Part shown: in pieces, positions 14,184-25,719 of the stretch
How the letters are laid out: every line of letters begins with the position of its first letter
Position numbering within the stretch: the stretch's first letter is position 1
Source of the DNA: Paramarasmius palmivorus
Lineage: Eukaryota; Basidiomycota; Agaricomycetes; Agaricales; Marasmiaceae
NCBI GenBank assembly: GCA_037176845.1
Contig: JAYKXP010000048.1
Span: 124,001-188,000 of the forward strand
Direction: 5' to 3'
Length of the DNA: 64,000 nt
Translations under genes and position numbers: made by a program
The notes under the pieces: generated by a model
The model's input: the letters and a program-made list of their open reading frames with translations, nothing else
Told to the model about the DNA's origin: nothing
Database searches by the model: none

Positions 14184-15080
14184 TACCAGTCATAGATAGA
14201 AGCAAAATCTTTAATAGCATCCCGCGGCCGGTCCGTATGGGCTCTTTAATTTTGATAGATCGCAGAGTTCCATCGAGCTTATATTCCTTCTTCGACTCTA
14301 AGCCGCTACGAGAGTTCTAGCTCATGGTCATGGGTCTAGCCAGCTTGTATTCAATCGACAATCTAGTATAGGCGGTCAGTTAGAGAACGTAGAACATAAC
14401 TCACAATCATGACGGATTGAACCTTTTATCGACATCCACCCCATCCAACCCAGCGTCTAAAACATGCCGCAGTGCATTGATGCACGACTCCGAATGGGAC
14501 CGAATCAGGAGCTTGAGTGGAGTCTTGGTTGTCTCGGGTCGTGCAGTCTGTTCAGCCCCATGGAGTTGAAGATAACAGACGCTGAGATCTGAAGTAAATT
14601 AAAACCAGTCCAGGGCGTCGACATAAATCGGCTCCAAACTTGGTAATGGTGAAGGAAGATGAATGCTGTCGCCAGGCGTGCCTGGCGTTGAGAAAAGGGG
14701 AAGACAGTCCGCATGAAGGCCGAATAAGGAGAAGCATCCATATATCATTCCATGGAGGACAACTTCCAAGGATTCCGTGATGGGCCGAATCCGGCACACG
14801 GCGTAGCGGCCCGGGGGCATACTAGACTCGAACCAGCCGCTGAGCTGATGCTCTACCCTACCCTGAGTGGTTACGAGTCTAGTATAAATCCGCCTGTCAT
14901 CATCTTTCTATCCATTCGTCTTCCTTGATTTTGAGGCCTGAGGCCTGAGGTTTTGGCAAGGTTTTTTCTCCGTGTTCTCAGTTCTGAGATCTGAGACTGA
15001 GTCACCACTGAAACATTTCTAGTCACGTGAGCAGGTGTTCCATATACAAAAGCCCACAGTGACAAAGAATCATCACTGCA
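14184..15080. other. Divergent intergenic region, P450 and PD-(D/E)XK-like gene
   Basis: Promoters of the two divergent genes must lie here. The 14821-14883 inverted repeat is the only notable structure. Open frames at 14505-14820 are shadows without motifs. Confidence 0.5.
14821..14883. repeat. Imperfect inverted repeat with a tRNA-like B-box arm
   Basis: The arm ACTAGACTCGAACCA (14821-14835) is matched by TGGTTACGAGTCTAGT (14868-14883), a 15-bp stem with one bulged base. A 32-nt loop contains GAGCTGATGCTCTACC. On the minus strand GGTTCGAGTCT resembles a pol III B box and GGTAGAGC resembles a D-arm. The anticodon arm and variable region of a full tRNA cannot both be fitted, so this is a relic or a coincidental hairpin. 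Confidence 0.5.
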
Positions 15081-15922
15081 ATGGCGAATTCCCTCATTCG
15101 TGTAGCAAAGTCTGGCAACGATTGGACAATGAACGATGTCGAGGCTTTCCACATTGAACTCCACAGACAAGATCCGACCGCTTTCTTTGGCGTGCACCCT
15201 TTGCCACCACCAGGAGTCGATCCAGAATTGATCAACACCCTCGAGGCTCGCGACATGGTCAAAGATCAACACGCAGAGCTGATCGCCTTGCTCGACCTGG
15301 CTATGGCCCACCGCATCGGAGAGCCTGCAGTGGTTGACTTCGCAGTGGAGCTCTTCAAAACGCTTGGATATGTCAAACGGCTTCGCGTGGCTCGTACAGG
15401 AAAAGAAATCTCCCTGGTCATCTGCGGCGAACGCCGAGTGGTCAGATGCGACGCCTGCATCATCAACGAAGACGGTGACATCGTCCTCCTTTTTCAAGAG
15501 GACAGAAGCATGGAGGAAGGGGTCTCCGGGAACGTCGGAAATGCCAGGCCTCAGCTCATTGCCCAAGCAATAGCTTTGTTCACCCAGATTAATTGGAGAC
15601 GAAAAATGGCTGGTTTGGAGCCATTCACTGAAAAGGTTTGTATATACTTCTTCCCTGTGTCACGTTCAGAGTCTCATATCTTGTCATCTAGGTGATACCA
15701 GGAATAACTATGGCCGGATCGGTGCCTACTTTCTTCCAGATACCAGTATCAGAAGAACTAGCATCCCACGTTTGTCACGGCTTATATCCACCTCAGGCTA
15801 CAAAAGTGACGTATTATCCTTCCTCTTTGCCTAGAAGATTCAGGGAAGGGATGAAATCTATTGAGAATAGGCGACATATTCTAAGCTGCTTCGAAGCCTT
15901 CAAACCTATAGTTGGACTTTGA
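15081..15922 (+). CDS. Agaricomycete PD-(D/E)XK-like hypothetical protein
   Basis: Two exons (15081-15635, 15692-15922) encode 261 residues. A segment EISLVICGERRVVRCDAC is followed by INEDGDIVLLFQEDR. D124 and E140 are spaced like the D...ExK core of PD-(D/E)XK nuclease folds, but the lysine position holds R142 (QEDR). A later block reads IPGITMAGSVPTFFQIPVS and the protein ends in ILSCFEAFKPIVGL. I recognise the pattern as a recurrent Agaricomycete family of unknown role, often written as LLVQEDK. The nuclease-fold assignment is inference from motif spacing, and the Lys-to-Arg change may mean it is catalytically altered. It stands alone between the P450 and the MFS gene. Confidence 0.75.
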
Positions 15923-16213
15923 ACCCTATGTAGTTGTCCCGCTTTCATTCAGTATGACAGAGCCGAAACGCACATCTAAGAAGGTTGTAGGGCTGCCAAA
16001 ACCGAATATGGTTTCAGCGTTAAGTCTGCTGTTGACCAAGTTGATATCCTAGCTGAAACGAAATTCGACACTTGACAGAGGAGATCGCCTTGATACAAGA
16101 GGGAGCGGGTACATACATTTTTATTGACTCGTGAATCGTCATAGATGGCATTTGCTACTGGGCGTGTCGATATCCTTCTACCTGGGCCGTATGTCTATTC
16201 TTTAATCCAGATA

Positions 16214-18413
16214 TCATCTATTCAGATTGCTCCTTGCTCTCATTTCAGCGCCTCTGTAGTATATCCATACAGGAAACGGAATGCCTAGCACAACCGCCAG
16301 GCCTGTAGTGATTTCAATTCTTGTCTGTACTAATTAAGAGATATAAGCGCTCACCACCAAGGAATGAATTACCACCGCCGATTCCCATCGCCTCAAACAT
16401 TTGGGACCCGAATAACGGAAAGGCAAATCCTAACATCGAACGAAACACCTAGTCACGAATGTTAGTGTTGGTATTCCTGATATTGACGGAAAGCTCACCG
16501 AAGCGGCGGCCAATGCAGATGCTGCATACGCAAACGCGTCGACCAGATAAAGCTGAGTAGCCAAGCTGTGCAAAGGTTTATCATTGCTCGCGAGGCTGTT
16601 GGACTTAGTACACATACTAGGCGCAGTTCATGCCGAGGGCGAAGATTCCTGAACCGACTATGGGCATTATCCAATGGAGTTTGGCAGCCGCAGACCACCC
16701 GTACCAACTAAATCGAACACAGGTTAGTGCGACCGGATAACGTCTAGAACTGTAAACGTACAACAAACCGATGGGACAGAATAATGAACCTAGGAACAGT
16801 GCTGGCATTCGCATCTCAGGTGTTCCTTTTCCATCATGGGTACGTGCGAGCTAAAGTTTACTCGTTAGCTGTTGAAGAGACCCCGGGATTCGAGGACGTA
16901 CATGTCGGTACATCCGACTGGCAAATGCTGTACCAGCCAACGTCCCAATACTGAAGCCGACACCAAGACCAAGGTAGGTCAACCCTACGGCACCTATACC
17001 AAAGCCATAGGTTTCGGAGAAGAGCGCTAGTGACAAATATCAGAGGTATTTCACACAATCAAGGTAGGTGGGACGCACCTGCAAAAGTTGTGAACATGAG
17101 ATAATATATGCCTTCAAGCTTCCGGGTAAGCGAAGAATCCGTACAGCGCTACATTCGTGCTCACCATACAGGCTATATATCGACATAAGAACCAACGTAA
17201 CGGACAAAGACCAGCACTCACAATGCTACGTATAAGCTCAGGACGAAACAGATAAAACTCCTGGAGAGTAACACGATAGGTCTTGAGAGGTTGATCCAAA
17301 GGAAGTGCCCCTTGCTCATTGGTTTTCCAAAGACGTTTTCTGAATATGGTTTACGGAGCTTTTTAGCCTTCTTCATCCGAATTACTGGGGCGTAAGTCTC
17401 CCGAAGGAAAGGTAAGCCGACTAGGCTAGCGAATCCACACGCGCCTACGAACTGCTATCAGAAACCGCTAATAGGTATCAAATTATGTTCTTACCAGCGA
17501 TAGCGATGAATACCCATTTGATACCAAATGCTTGTGTAATATATCCCGAAGCAATAGGTGAAATGGCAGGTCCAAGTAAGGGGCCGATAACATAACATGC
17601 CTGGAAGCGGAACGGAAAGGAAGCCCAAGTTAAACCATCCGCTCACACGATTTGGAAAGGCGCCGAAAAACTTACCATTGCCGGTGCACGATCTTTTTCT
17701 GAGAAGAGATCGCTAACAGAACCACCGCCGATTGCCATTGGAACGGCACCGCTAAAGCCACTCATGAATCGAAATGCAATCAGGGATCCGGTGGATGGCG
17801 AGAAGGCGCAGCCAAGGCTGAATGCTATCGAGAACATGTTGGCAATGTGATAGACCTAGAGATTTATGTGTTAAAGCGGAACACGAAGACCTGTAGAAAG
17901 CGTACCCATGTCCTTCCATACATCTCTGAAAGCGGCGCTAGAAAAAGTGGCTTTAACCTCATCAGCCTCCAATATTCATGGGAGCCCAGAGAAACAACGC
18001 ACTTACCCCGACGGCGAAAGATAGCATGAAGATGCTAAGGGTTAGCGCGAGGACGGTCTCAGATTGAATGGAGTATTTGTGTGCAACATCAGGAAGACCA
18101 GGAGCCATCATGGAACTCGAAAGTGTTGATATAAGTGCGTAAAGGGAGACCTGTCGTGACCCAATGAGTAGATGTTGGCCTACCTAACGAAATGAGAACT
18201 CACTACAGCGACCGTTGTCCACTTCTTTGCAGCTGACCAATTCCTTGGGTTATCGGGATCTGATTCCCATTCATCTCCTTCGTCTTCATCCTTTTCGCCA
18301 TGTTCGATCTTGCCGTCACACCGACTCTCAATCCCCTTCACGTACTCGACTGGGATACTCGTTGCTGAACGGAAGTTCGGAAGCGGTTGCTGAGGCTCCT
18401 CGCACTTCTGCAT
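16214..18413 (-). CDS. MFS transporter, DHA1 drug:H+ antiporter type
   Basis: This minus-strand multi-exon gene has an acidic cytosolic N-terminus leading to the DPDNPRNWS motif that precedes TM1 in fungal DHA1 exporters. Then comes the motif-A loop PLSEMYGR after TM2. Further segments are IAFRFMSGFSGAVPMAIGGG with DLFSEKDRAPAM, LGPAISPIASGYI, and a central cytosolic loop with RMKKAKKLRKPYSENVF. The last helices read GIGGGNSFLGG and PFPVWIYYRGAEMRARSNLNR before the stop at 16214. The predicted function is proton-coupled export of small hydrophobic compounds across the plasma membrane. In this neighbourhood (P450 on one side, UbiA-type gene on the other) it could export the cluster product; that is inference. 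The N-terminus is clear from ATG at 18413. Confidence 0.9.
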
Positions 18414-19463
18414 GATTCCTGGGGGTGGGAGTTCAGGTGTAGTCGTGGTAGGAGGTCAGAAGTTGAGGTCAGATAAGCCCCGGGGGAAGATGAATCAAGC
18501 GTTTCTCGTAAAATTAGATTCGGGGCCGATTTCAGGTGGGTTCGGCCATTAGCACCACCCAATGAACAGCGGCATCATCTGATGATATTTGCTTTTGAAG
18601 GATGTCGACTACTTCAAGTTTCCCCGCCGGCGTGTGAGCGGAAGAAGTCATCAAGTCGTGAATATGCCGTGAAGAACAGCAAGTGCTTTGGTGATGGCGA
18701 AGAAACCCGCCTCGAGTACTCCAACTCGTCCACTATACTTTGCGTAGATAACAGGATCGCGACTTGCTGTAAAGGCCAAACCCAGGCGGAAACTTCTCAA
18801 CATTTCAACGGTTCATTTTCGTTCACCAGGACAAGCCTGGAATGTAGAATCAGCAACAGAAGGCGAACAAAATCACAAAGACATACCAAGGAAGAGTCCA
18901 ACCCAAAGCTGGTCAGCATCCTGGTCCAGGTGACGCGTCGAAATCCTTCCACCATCTCGGGTTCCTTAGGCTCCGTTGGCGATTTCTTGTAATAGTCCGA
19001 CACTTTTCGGTTTGACTACAGCATTAATCATAGGAAACGAGATAGAGATTACTATGGTGGCCATGGGCGGGAACATGATGGCGGTCAATGAGCAAGATGT
19101 TTCGGACGACGCGGTCACTTCGGACCCGGCGCTTACCGGCACACCTCTTTCTGTCCTTCCACCACGAGTGCAGCCGAGTCTCTGTGTTCAGTTTTTCCTC
19201 ATGGCACGCCACATCCTGTCTTCATTCTCAATACAATATACTAGGAAGGTAAAAATGCATGGTTCTCGAGCGTTCCGAGTCGTGATCACGCACGTAGTAG
19301 GTGGCACATTTTTAGGCGCAACTCCTCCTAGTTAGCATTGTTCTGAAGTATTCTCACTAGATGGCATATGCGTCAGCTCAACGAGAAAGGCGCTGCATCT
19401 CTCGGTAGCCACTTGCCCTGGTTATAAAGGACACCATGCCTACCTCCTCTGACCCCAGTGAAA
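18414..19463. other. Divergent intergenic region, MFS and UbiA-type gene 1
   Basis: Shared upstream region of the DHA1-type exporter (leftward) and UbiA-type copy 1 (rightward), about 1.05 kb. This arrangement would allow a bidirectional promoter. No gene recognised; a TATA box sits close to the UbiA start. Confidence 0.5.
19423..19428 (+). promoter_or_regulatory. Candidate TATA box of UbiA-type gene 1
   Basis: TATAAA starts 41 nt upstream of the ATG at 19464, a short-leader arrangement. Position and sequence are the only support. Confidence 0.4.
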
Positions 19464-20609
19464 ATGGCCACAACCACTGAAGTCAGGGACCTCGGTGCAA
19501 AATCTCTCCAAGCCCTCTATACTCTGTATCTTTTCACCAAGAGCGATACAATTCTGGTCGTCGTACCCTCGGTGAGGGATCCTTCCTATCGAATGCACCT
19601 TCGCTGACTGACCTGCGACGATAGCTTATAGTCGCAATGGTCGCTGCCGGACCCGCAGATCTAGTCACAGTCTTTCACGCTCTACTATGGATGGAACTCC
19701 ATCTATTGGCTTTCAATGTACGGCATTCAAGCTCTGACTCCGTGGCAGCGCTGACCTATTTACTAGATCAAGAACCAAACCATCGGAATCGAAGAAGACA
19801 AACTATGCAAGCCGCACAGACCATTTGCGTCCGGCCGTGTATCTTTGGAGTACGCTCTGTTGATGTATATTATCGCTGTCGCGGTCGCAGTTAGCTTCAG
19901 CTTTTATCATGGTCTACAGCTGCTCAGCCTCACCTACTTTCTCGGAACGACGGCGTATAACGAATTCGGGTTGGCAAAGAGTTTAATCCTGAAGAGTCCT
20001 ATGGGCGCCTGGGGTTACATGTGCTATTGTTGGGGCCCAACGTACATCATTGGTATGAACTAGATCCCTCCTACCTTGACACCTCATCTTATGCTTGTCC
20101 CAGGCGGCCACCAACCATTGAGCACAACTTCGGTACACGGTATAGCCGCGAGTGTTGTTATATTCGCTCTAACTGTCAGTAAAATCCTCTTCCAGTATAG
20201 CCGCCTTCCACTCACATATTTCGATCGTAGGGTCACGCACAAGACTTTCGAGACCGTTCCGGTGATGCTGTGATGGGTCGTAAGACGATCCCACTCGCTT
20301 TCCCTCAATGGGTATCTCGTGGCTACCTTATCACTGCAATGGCAGGCCTCACATACGGTTTATCGAAACGATGGTCGCCTCCTCCGGTGGTCGCTGGGGT
20401 TTTTGCCTTGTTGTGTCTGATAACAGCCATCAAGTTCAGCTTGAAACGAACAGAAGAGGATGACAGGAAGAGCTTTCGTTGGTACGAGGTAAGTTTAGGC
20501 TATGACTGCGATATGTCATCTAGTGAGCTCACACTTTTGCTAGCTGTGGCTTATCTGCGCTCATCTGCTGCCTGTGTTTGAACGACGCCAGGCCTGGAAT
20601 ATTGATTGA
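19464..20609 (+). CDS. UbiA-type membrane prenyltransferase or terpene cyclase, copy 1
   Basis: Six exons (19464-19571, 19625-19717, 19767-20052, 20104-20174, 20231-20488, 20544-20609) encode 293 residues that are mostly hydrophobic helices. UbiA enzymes bind prenyl diphosphate through two Asp-rich motifs in the membrane. Motif 2 is intact: GHAQDFRDRSGD followed by GRKTIP (D191, D194, D198). Motif 1 is divergent: FNIKNQ...IEEDK...KPHRPFASGR, with NQ (70-71) where NDxxD is usual and E76-E77-D78 supplying the acidic residues. This matches fungal UbiA relatives, some of which (Fma-TC of fumagillin) are membrane sesquiterpene cyclases rather than aromatic prenyltransferases. Substrate and reaction cannot be read from sequence. 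The intron pattern is shared with the paralogue at 31208. A TATA box lies 36-41 nt upstream of the ATG. Confidence 0.88.
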
Positions 20610-21096
20610 CCATAGGAATGGATGGGTCAGAAGGATATCAGCAAGTACTTATACCGGACTTTTGAGCTAGAAGATGTCCAATGTAGCGCCGTTACATGCC
20701 GATATCTGGATTCTATGGGAGCTGATCATGATGTATGGTGTGGCCGCCGACAAGGTTGACGATTGTTCGGACATTTTCACTCTCTGGGGTAAACTATTGC
20801 GTATTCGGATTGTAAACTGTTTATCACCGAGTCGAATCGATGGGTATTAAGCTGCAGTTTGAATCATTTCAGCAAGTAAGGGTAGAAAAACAGATACTTT
20901 GCCTCGATGGTTACAGAATTGTACAGAACAAAAGAGAGGGTCGCGAAGCGGAGATTCAACAACCACGTGGTCGACGCGTCCGGGAGTGATTCCAGCAACG
21001 ACGGGGAACAATCATTTACAGCGGTTGTATTTGACGTTCACCGCAAAATCCCTGTTTTTTTCTATCTCTCTCTATCTCTCCTTCTTTTCTACGATC
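20610..21096. other. Intergenic, UbiA-type gene 1 to MAPKK
   Basis: Contains the CT-rich MAPKK leader. No other feature seen. Confidence 0.5.
21055..21091 (+). promoter_or_regulatory. Pyrimidine-rich (CT) leader upstream of the MAPKK gene
   Basis: A T/C run rich in TCTC repeats ends just before the MAPKK ATG. CT-rich stretches near the transcription start are common in filamentous fungal promoters. No function beyond that is claimed. Confidence 0.4.
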
Positions 21097-22880
21097 ATGG
21101 CTACCCCGATCAGAAAGAAAAGAAACTTTAAGCAACTCCAGCTGTCTACACCCTCGACAACCCCACAACCACCGCCTCCAGAGCCAGAAACTCAACCGGT
21201 TGCTACACGGCAAGCACCCACGGCAGGTGCTGGGGGTCTAGGAGGCAAAAAACGACCTCCTCCGATGACCCTCAAAGCGCCCAAGATACCCACCAATTCG
21301 ACCCCCGCACAAGAGGGAGACAACAATTTGCTCACCGTCGTCAACGGCCCTAGCTCTGCTCCAAATACCGCCTCTCCCGCTGCTTCGAACAAGAGAAACA
21401 CATATCATACTACTCTTTCGAATACCCTTGCCAACTTGGACATGAATGCCGAAGTTCATTTTGACCTGCGAAACGAAGATCTGAAGGATATACACGAATT
21501 GGGTCAAGGAAATGGAGGCAGTGTGAAGAAGGTGGAACATGTACCGACAGGAACGATGATGGCGAAAAAGGTGTGCTCTCGAGTTCTAGCAACTGGCTTT
21601 GAGGATGCTAAATGGGAACGTGGCTCGCTAATCTCAGATTGTGCTCATCGACGCCAAACCTTCTGTGAGGAAACAAATCCTCCGAGAACTTCAAATCATG
21701 CACGATTGCCGTTCGAGGTACATCATCTCATTCTATGGTGCTTTCCTAGCGGACCCCAACATTTGCATTTGCATGGAGTTCATGGACAAAGGGTCGCTAG
21801 ACGGTATCTATAAGAAAATTGGCGCTATTGATATCGATGTCGTTGGAATGGTTGCTTTGGCGGTTTTGGAAGGTCTCACCTATCTCTATGATGTCCACCG
21901 CATCATTCATCGCGGTGAGCAACCACAACCACGATCCCTATCACACTTGCTAAAACGCGGTTAGATATCAAACCTTCAAACATCCTGTGTAACTCCCAGG
22001 GAGAGATCAAGATCTGCGATTTTGGGGTCTCTGGAGAGTTGATCAACTCGATTGCAGATACATTTGTCGGCACGTCAACATACATGAGTGTACGCATCAT
22101 TTCTTGATCTCTCAGTCGGCCATGGCCGTGTTAGAAGGGTGAATGATCGTCATGGACCCGAAATGTGTACCATGAGCGCATGAGCTCTGAACTCGGGTGC
22201 CAGATCTTACCGCTTCTTGCCATCTGTCCCCATCTCTTTCTGTGCTTCCTTGCTTGGCAACAGTCACTGAACCATTCTTTCACAGCCCGAACGTATTCAG
22301 GGGGCTCAATATACTGTCAAATCGGATGTTTGGTCCTTGGGAATATCCCTTATTGAGCTGGCTCTGGGACACTTCCCCTTTGCCGAATCTTCTTCAGACG
22401 ATTCCGACCTCTCAGATCTCGAGGATCTGGAAGGTACTCTTTCACCGGCCCGACCAGGTTCCATGGGTTCTATGACAGCTTTATCCTTAACTCCCTCTTC
22501 TCTCCCTCCGTCACGCAAAAAGTCTAAGCCGAAGGACGCAGAAAAGGCCAAGAAGGACAAACGGAAGAGTAAGGGTGTCAGTCTTCAGGGTGGCGGGATG
22601 ACGATGAGTATTTTGGAGCTCTTGCAACACATTGTGAACGAGCCAGCCCCACGGTTGACTCCAGAGGGAAGGTATCCGGCCGAAGCTGTGAACTTTGTGG
22701 ACAGTTGTCTATTGAAGGACCCTGATGCAAGGAAGACACCTAAAGAACTTTTAGTACGTTTCATGTTTCTCACTATTGATCCTACCCTGACCTGTCTCGG
22801 TAATTTTATAGAAACATGAGTGGATAGAACGCACGAGAAGCTCGACAGTCGACGTTGAAGCATGGGCGAACACGTTCTAG
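21097..22880 (+). CDS. MAP kinase kinase, Ste7/Fuz7 type
   Basis: Five exons (21097-21570, 21638-21914, 21965-22089, 22286-22753, 22812-22880) encode 470 residues. The N-terminus has a MAPK-docking motif (basic RKKR then LQL). Kinase landmarks are the glycine loop GQGNGGS (136-142), the MAKK lysine (157/158), HRDIKPSN, DFG (269-271) and the activation loop SIADT (S279, T283). The loop continues GTSTYMSPERIQG, typical of pheromone/filamentation MEKs. A PxxP- and Ser/Asp-rich plus Lys-rich insertion (about 326-396) separates GHFPFAE from the C-lobe block LLQHIVNEP. It would phosphorylate a Fus3/Kss1-type MAPK in mating and invasive growth signalling. The start follows a long CT-rich leader. A housekeeping signalling gene, not a cluster component. 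Confidence 0.95.
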
Positions 22881-23173
22881 TCCATGGCTCTCGCTGCTCG
22901 GTTTCTTTATGCGCGTTTTCTCGCTGTCGATGGAATTTAGTAGGGTTGAACCTTACACTGTATTTTAGTCTTGAAGTTTACGGATCTGATGGAATGAATG
23001 ATGGTGGCTACCCAATGGCGATATTCCAGCGCCTCTGCTTTGACATCAGAACAGTTTTAAGGAAAGCATTATGTCATGTTCTACAATCACAAGAGTAAAT
23101 AAATACTCCACCTTCTCACCTCGAGGCTCGAAGGGCCGCAGTGTTACCTCTCCTCGCCGTCGCATAGCGAGCA

Positions 23174-25719
23174 ATGGGAAATTCACCTTCGTCCCCAGCC
23201 AACACACACAGTCGCGATGCTCTTAATACCTATAATTCGTATAATCATTCTCAACATTCACGACATGGATCGCGGTCAGGAACTGCTTCCCCCATCCCAG
23301 GTCAACCTCATCACTCGATGCGCACCAAGAAGAGGTCAATTGACCTCCCCGATCTCGCGGAAATGATATCTTCATCGGACATTATTCAACAGCAATACGA
23401 GGTCCCATACGGAGTATCGAAAACGGCATCGATACCAATCCCGACGGGTGAAGAAAAAGGTGGAAGGAAGGTGAATCCGGCTGACTATGCAGTACAGCCG
23501 TCGTCGCATATGGATCATTTGAATAAGACAAGGGGAAATGGTTCGAATGCTCAGGTGCAGCCGGCGGTGCCTGCAAGAGGTAGACACAAGGGTAGAGGTG
23601 TTGAGCCGTCGTCGAGGGTGCCGAGTCGCGCGAGAGGGTCGCAGTACATGCATTACATTCCATCCAACTTATCCAGTATGACTATGTCACGTCCAGGCGC
23701 ACCTCCGCCTTCGAGAGCCCATTCGCCTCCACCTCCGCCACCTCCAGAACCAGTACAAACCGATTCGCCCATTGGCGACGACGAGTTTGATGAGGATCTT
23801 GTCAACTCGTCGATTCCTTTGGGACTGTACCTCGATAGAGTGTCTGATATCAATTTGATTCTGGATACTATTGGTCACGTCGAATTCGATTCCTACGCTG
23901 CTTTGCAAGAGGTGGAGGTAGTAGAAGGCACGAATGGGGAGCCTGATCGTGTCTTGATCAAGGTTTCATGGCATGGAGAAGCAGGAAAGAACGTCTTCCT
24001 AGTTGTCGCCGTGGGTGATAGTTGGGATGACCGGAAACCTATGGAGGTAGAGTAAGTGTCTTGCCCTTTTTATATTTCCCCCGCATTGCAAAAACTTCCG
24101 CGGCGTTTGATTGACATTACTCGATTGCGTTATGTTCCTGTCCACGCTTCATTCCTTCATTCATTTACATCTTGGGTTTCATTGATATGTCTCAACTCCA
24201 TCACGCAGCGCTTCATTACAGCAGCCAATATTTCCACAAAGCTCACCTGCCACATCACCACCACCATCGGCGCCTACTTCTGCACCAACATCACCGCCAC
24301 AAGAATATCCGCCCACACCGCTGATAGGCTATAGTGCAGCCATAGCCCTTGCACCCGGCACTCATCATCTTCGTTTCCTCGTTGACGGTGAATGGCGAAT
24401 GGCAGAGAACCTCCCCACGGCTGTCAACGAAAGCGGAGAAATGGCCAATTATCTCAACATTGGGACTGTACGGGTTCCGGGCTCAGACGCTGGTTCCGAG
24501 ATCGACGGCGACGGTAACGAGCAAGCAGAAAAGGACGAGGTGCCTCAAAGACCTAGACCAACACTGTTGACTCGTCATTCCACATTACCGACTTCTAGCA
24601 GTGGGCCTGGCACTGTTGCTGCTACGCCCAGCGCAGGTACCGCACCCGCTACCCCCGGATCCCCACCAAGGTCTCGACATGGCTTCAATCTCACACTTGC
24701 GCTGGGCCATTCAGCGAGTACACACGCACATCCATCAGGTGGTCATCATAAAAAGCTCGGCCTGGGATTGGGATATTCCTTCTGGAGCGCTAGCTCGACG
24801 AACGATGGCGATACCGTGGAAACTGTCGTTGAGCAGGAAAACGAGAAGAGTCGGACTGCGTCGATTCGTAGAAAACACTCACCAACATCGGTGAAGAAGC
24901 AGCTGAAGGTTCACTATAAGCCTCAATGGACAGACGAGATACCACTAGAACTTATTGAGGCGGCTCAAGAGGAAGAAACATTCCTTGCTCATCAGACTCA
25001 AGTACGTGTTTCACGGCTTTAGCGCTGTGTCTAAATTAATTTCTATTCATAGCTTCGAAATCAGATGCAAAGTAAAGATACCCAAATCGTGAGCGGGTTC
25101 ATACCGCTCCCTAATATACCCCCGGCACCTAAACTCCCCCGACACCTAGAGAAACTTATACTCAACTCTGCCGCCAACCCTCGAGCTCCCGGTTCCAATT
25201 CATCATCAGGAGACAAAGAAAGTAGACGAAGGGACAGAGAGCGGCGATCACATACTACCACACCTGTTCCAAGCACTAGCTCATCCGCTAGTACTTTACC
25301 GGTAACCACTGCTAGTGGAACGGACGTGACGAATATCCACTGCGGACATCGTCAACAACATCATCATAGACATCACGCACCACCACCTCCCATACCGGAA
25401 CGGGACACTTCGATTCTCCCAAGCACGATGATGCACCCTCCGATGACGGGTGCCACGGCAGCTGCCATTTCTACCGTGAATGGAACTCGAAACTTGGACG
25501 ATGCTGCTGCCTTGATTGCAGATGATTCGAGTATACTGCCTGTACCGCCCAGTCATGTGGTGTTACACCATCTATGCACAAGTGCCATTAAAAACGGCGT
25601 TCTGGCTGTTGGAGAGACTATCAGGTACCGGCAAAAGGTACGAGTCTTGTTTAGATGTAGTTTCTTGTGCGCTGATTGTTCGATAGTATGTTACGACGGT
25701 TTACTATAAGCCGACGTGA
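23174..25719 (+). CDS. SNF1/AMPK beta regulatory subunit
   Basis: Four exons (23174-24051, 24209-25001, 25053-25637, 25687-25719) encode 762 residues. The N-terminal MGNSPSS is a candidate N-myristoylation site. After a long low-complexity region, a CBM48 glycogen-binding domain starts at about residue 258 (VLIKVSWHGEAGKNVFLV) and resumes as LAPGTHHLRFLVDGEWRMAE and NLPTAVNESGEMANYLNI. The C-terminal ASC domain, which assembles alpha and gamma subunits, has PKLPRHLEKLILN, LPVPPSHVVLHHL and the final YRQKYVTTVYYKPT. The beta subunit scaffolds and localises the energy-sensing kinase that controls glucose derepression. A Pro/Ser/Thr-rich insert (about 294-331) interrupts the CBM exactly at the 157-nt first intron. 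The protein is longer than animal beta subunits, as is usual in fungi of the GAL83/SIP type. Confidence 0.95.
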
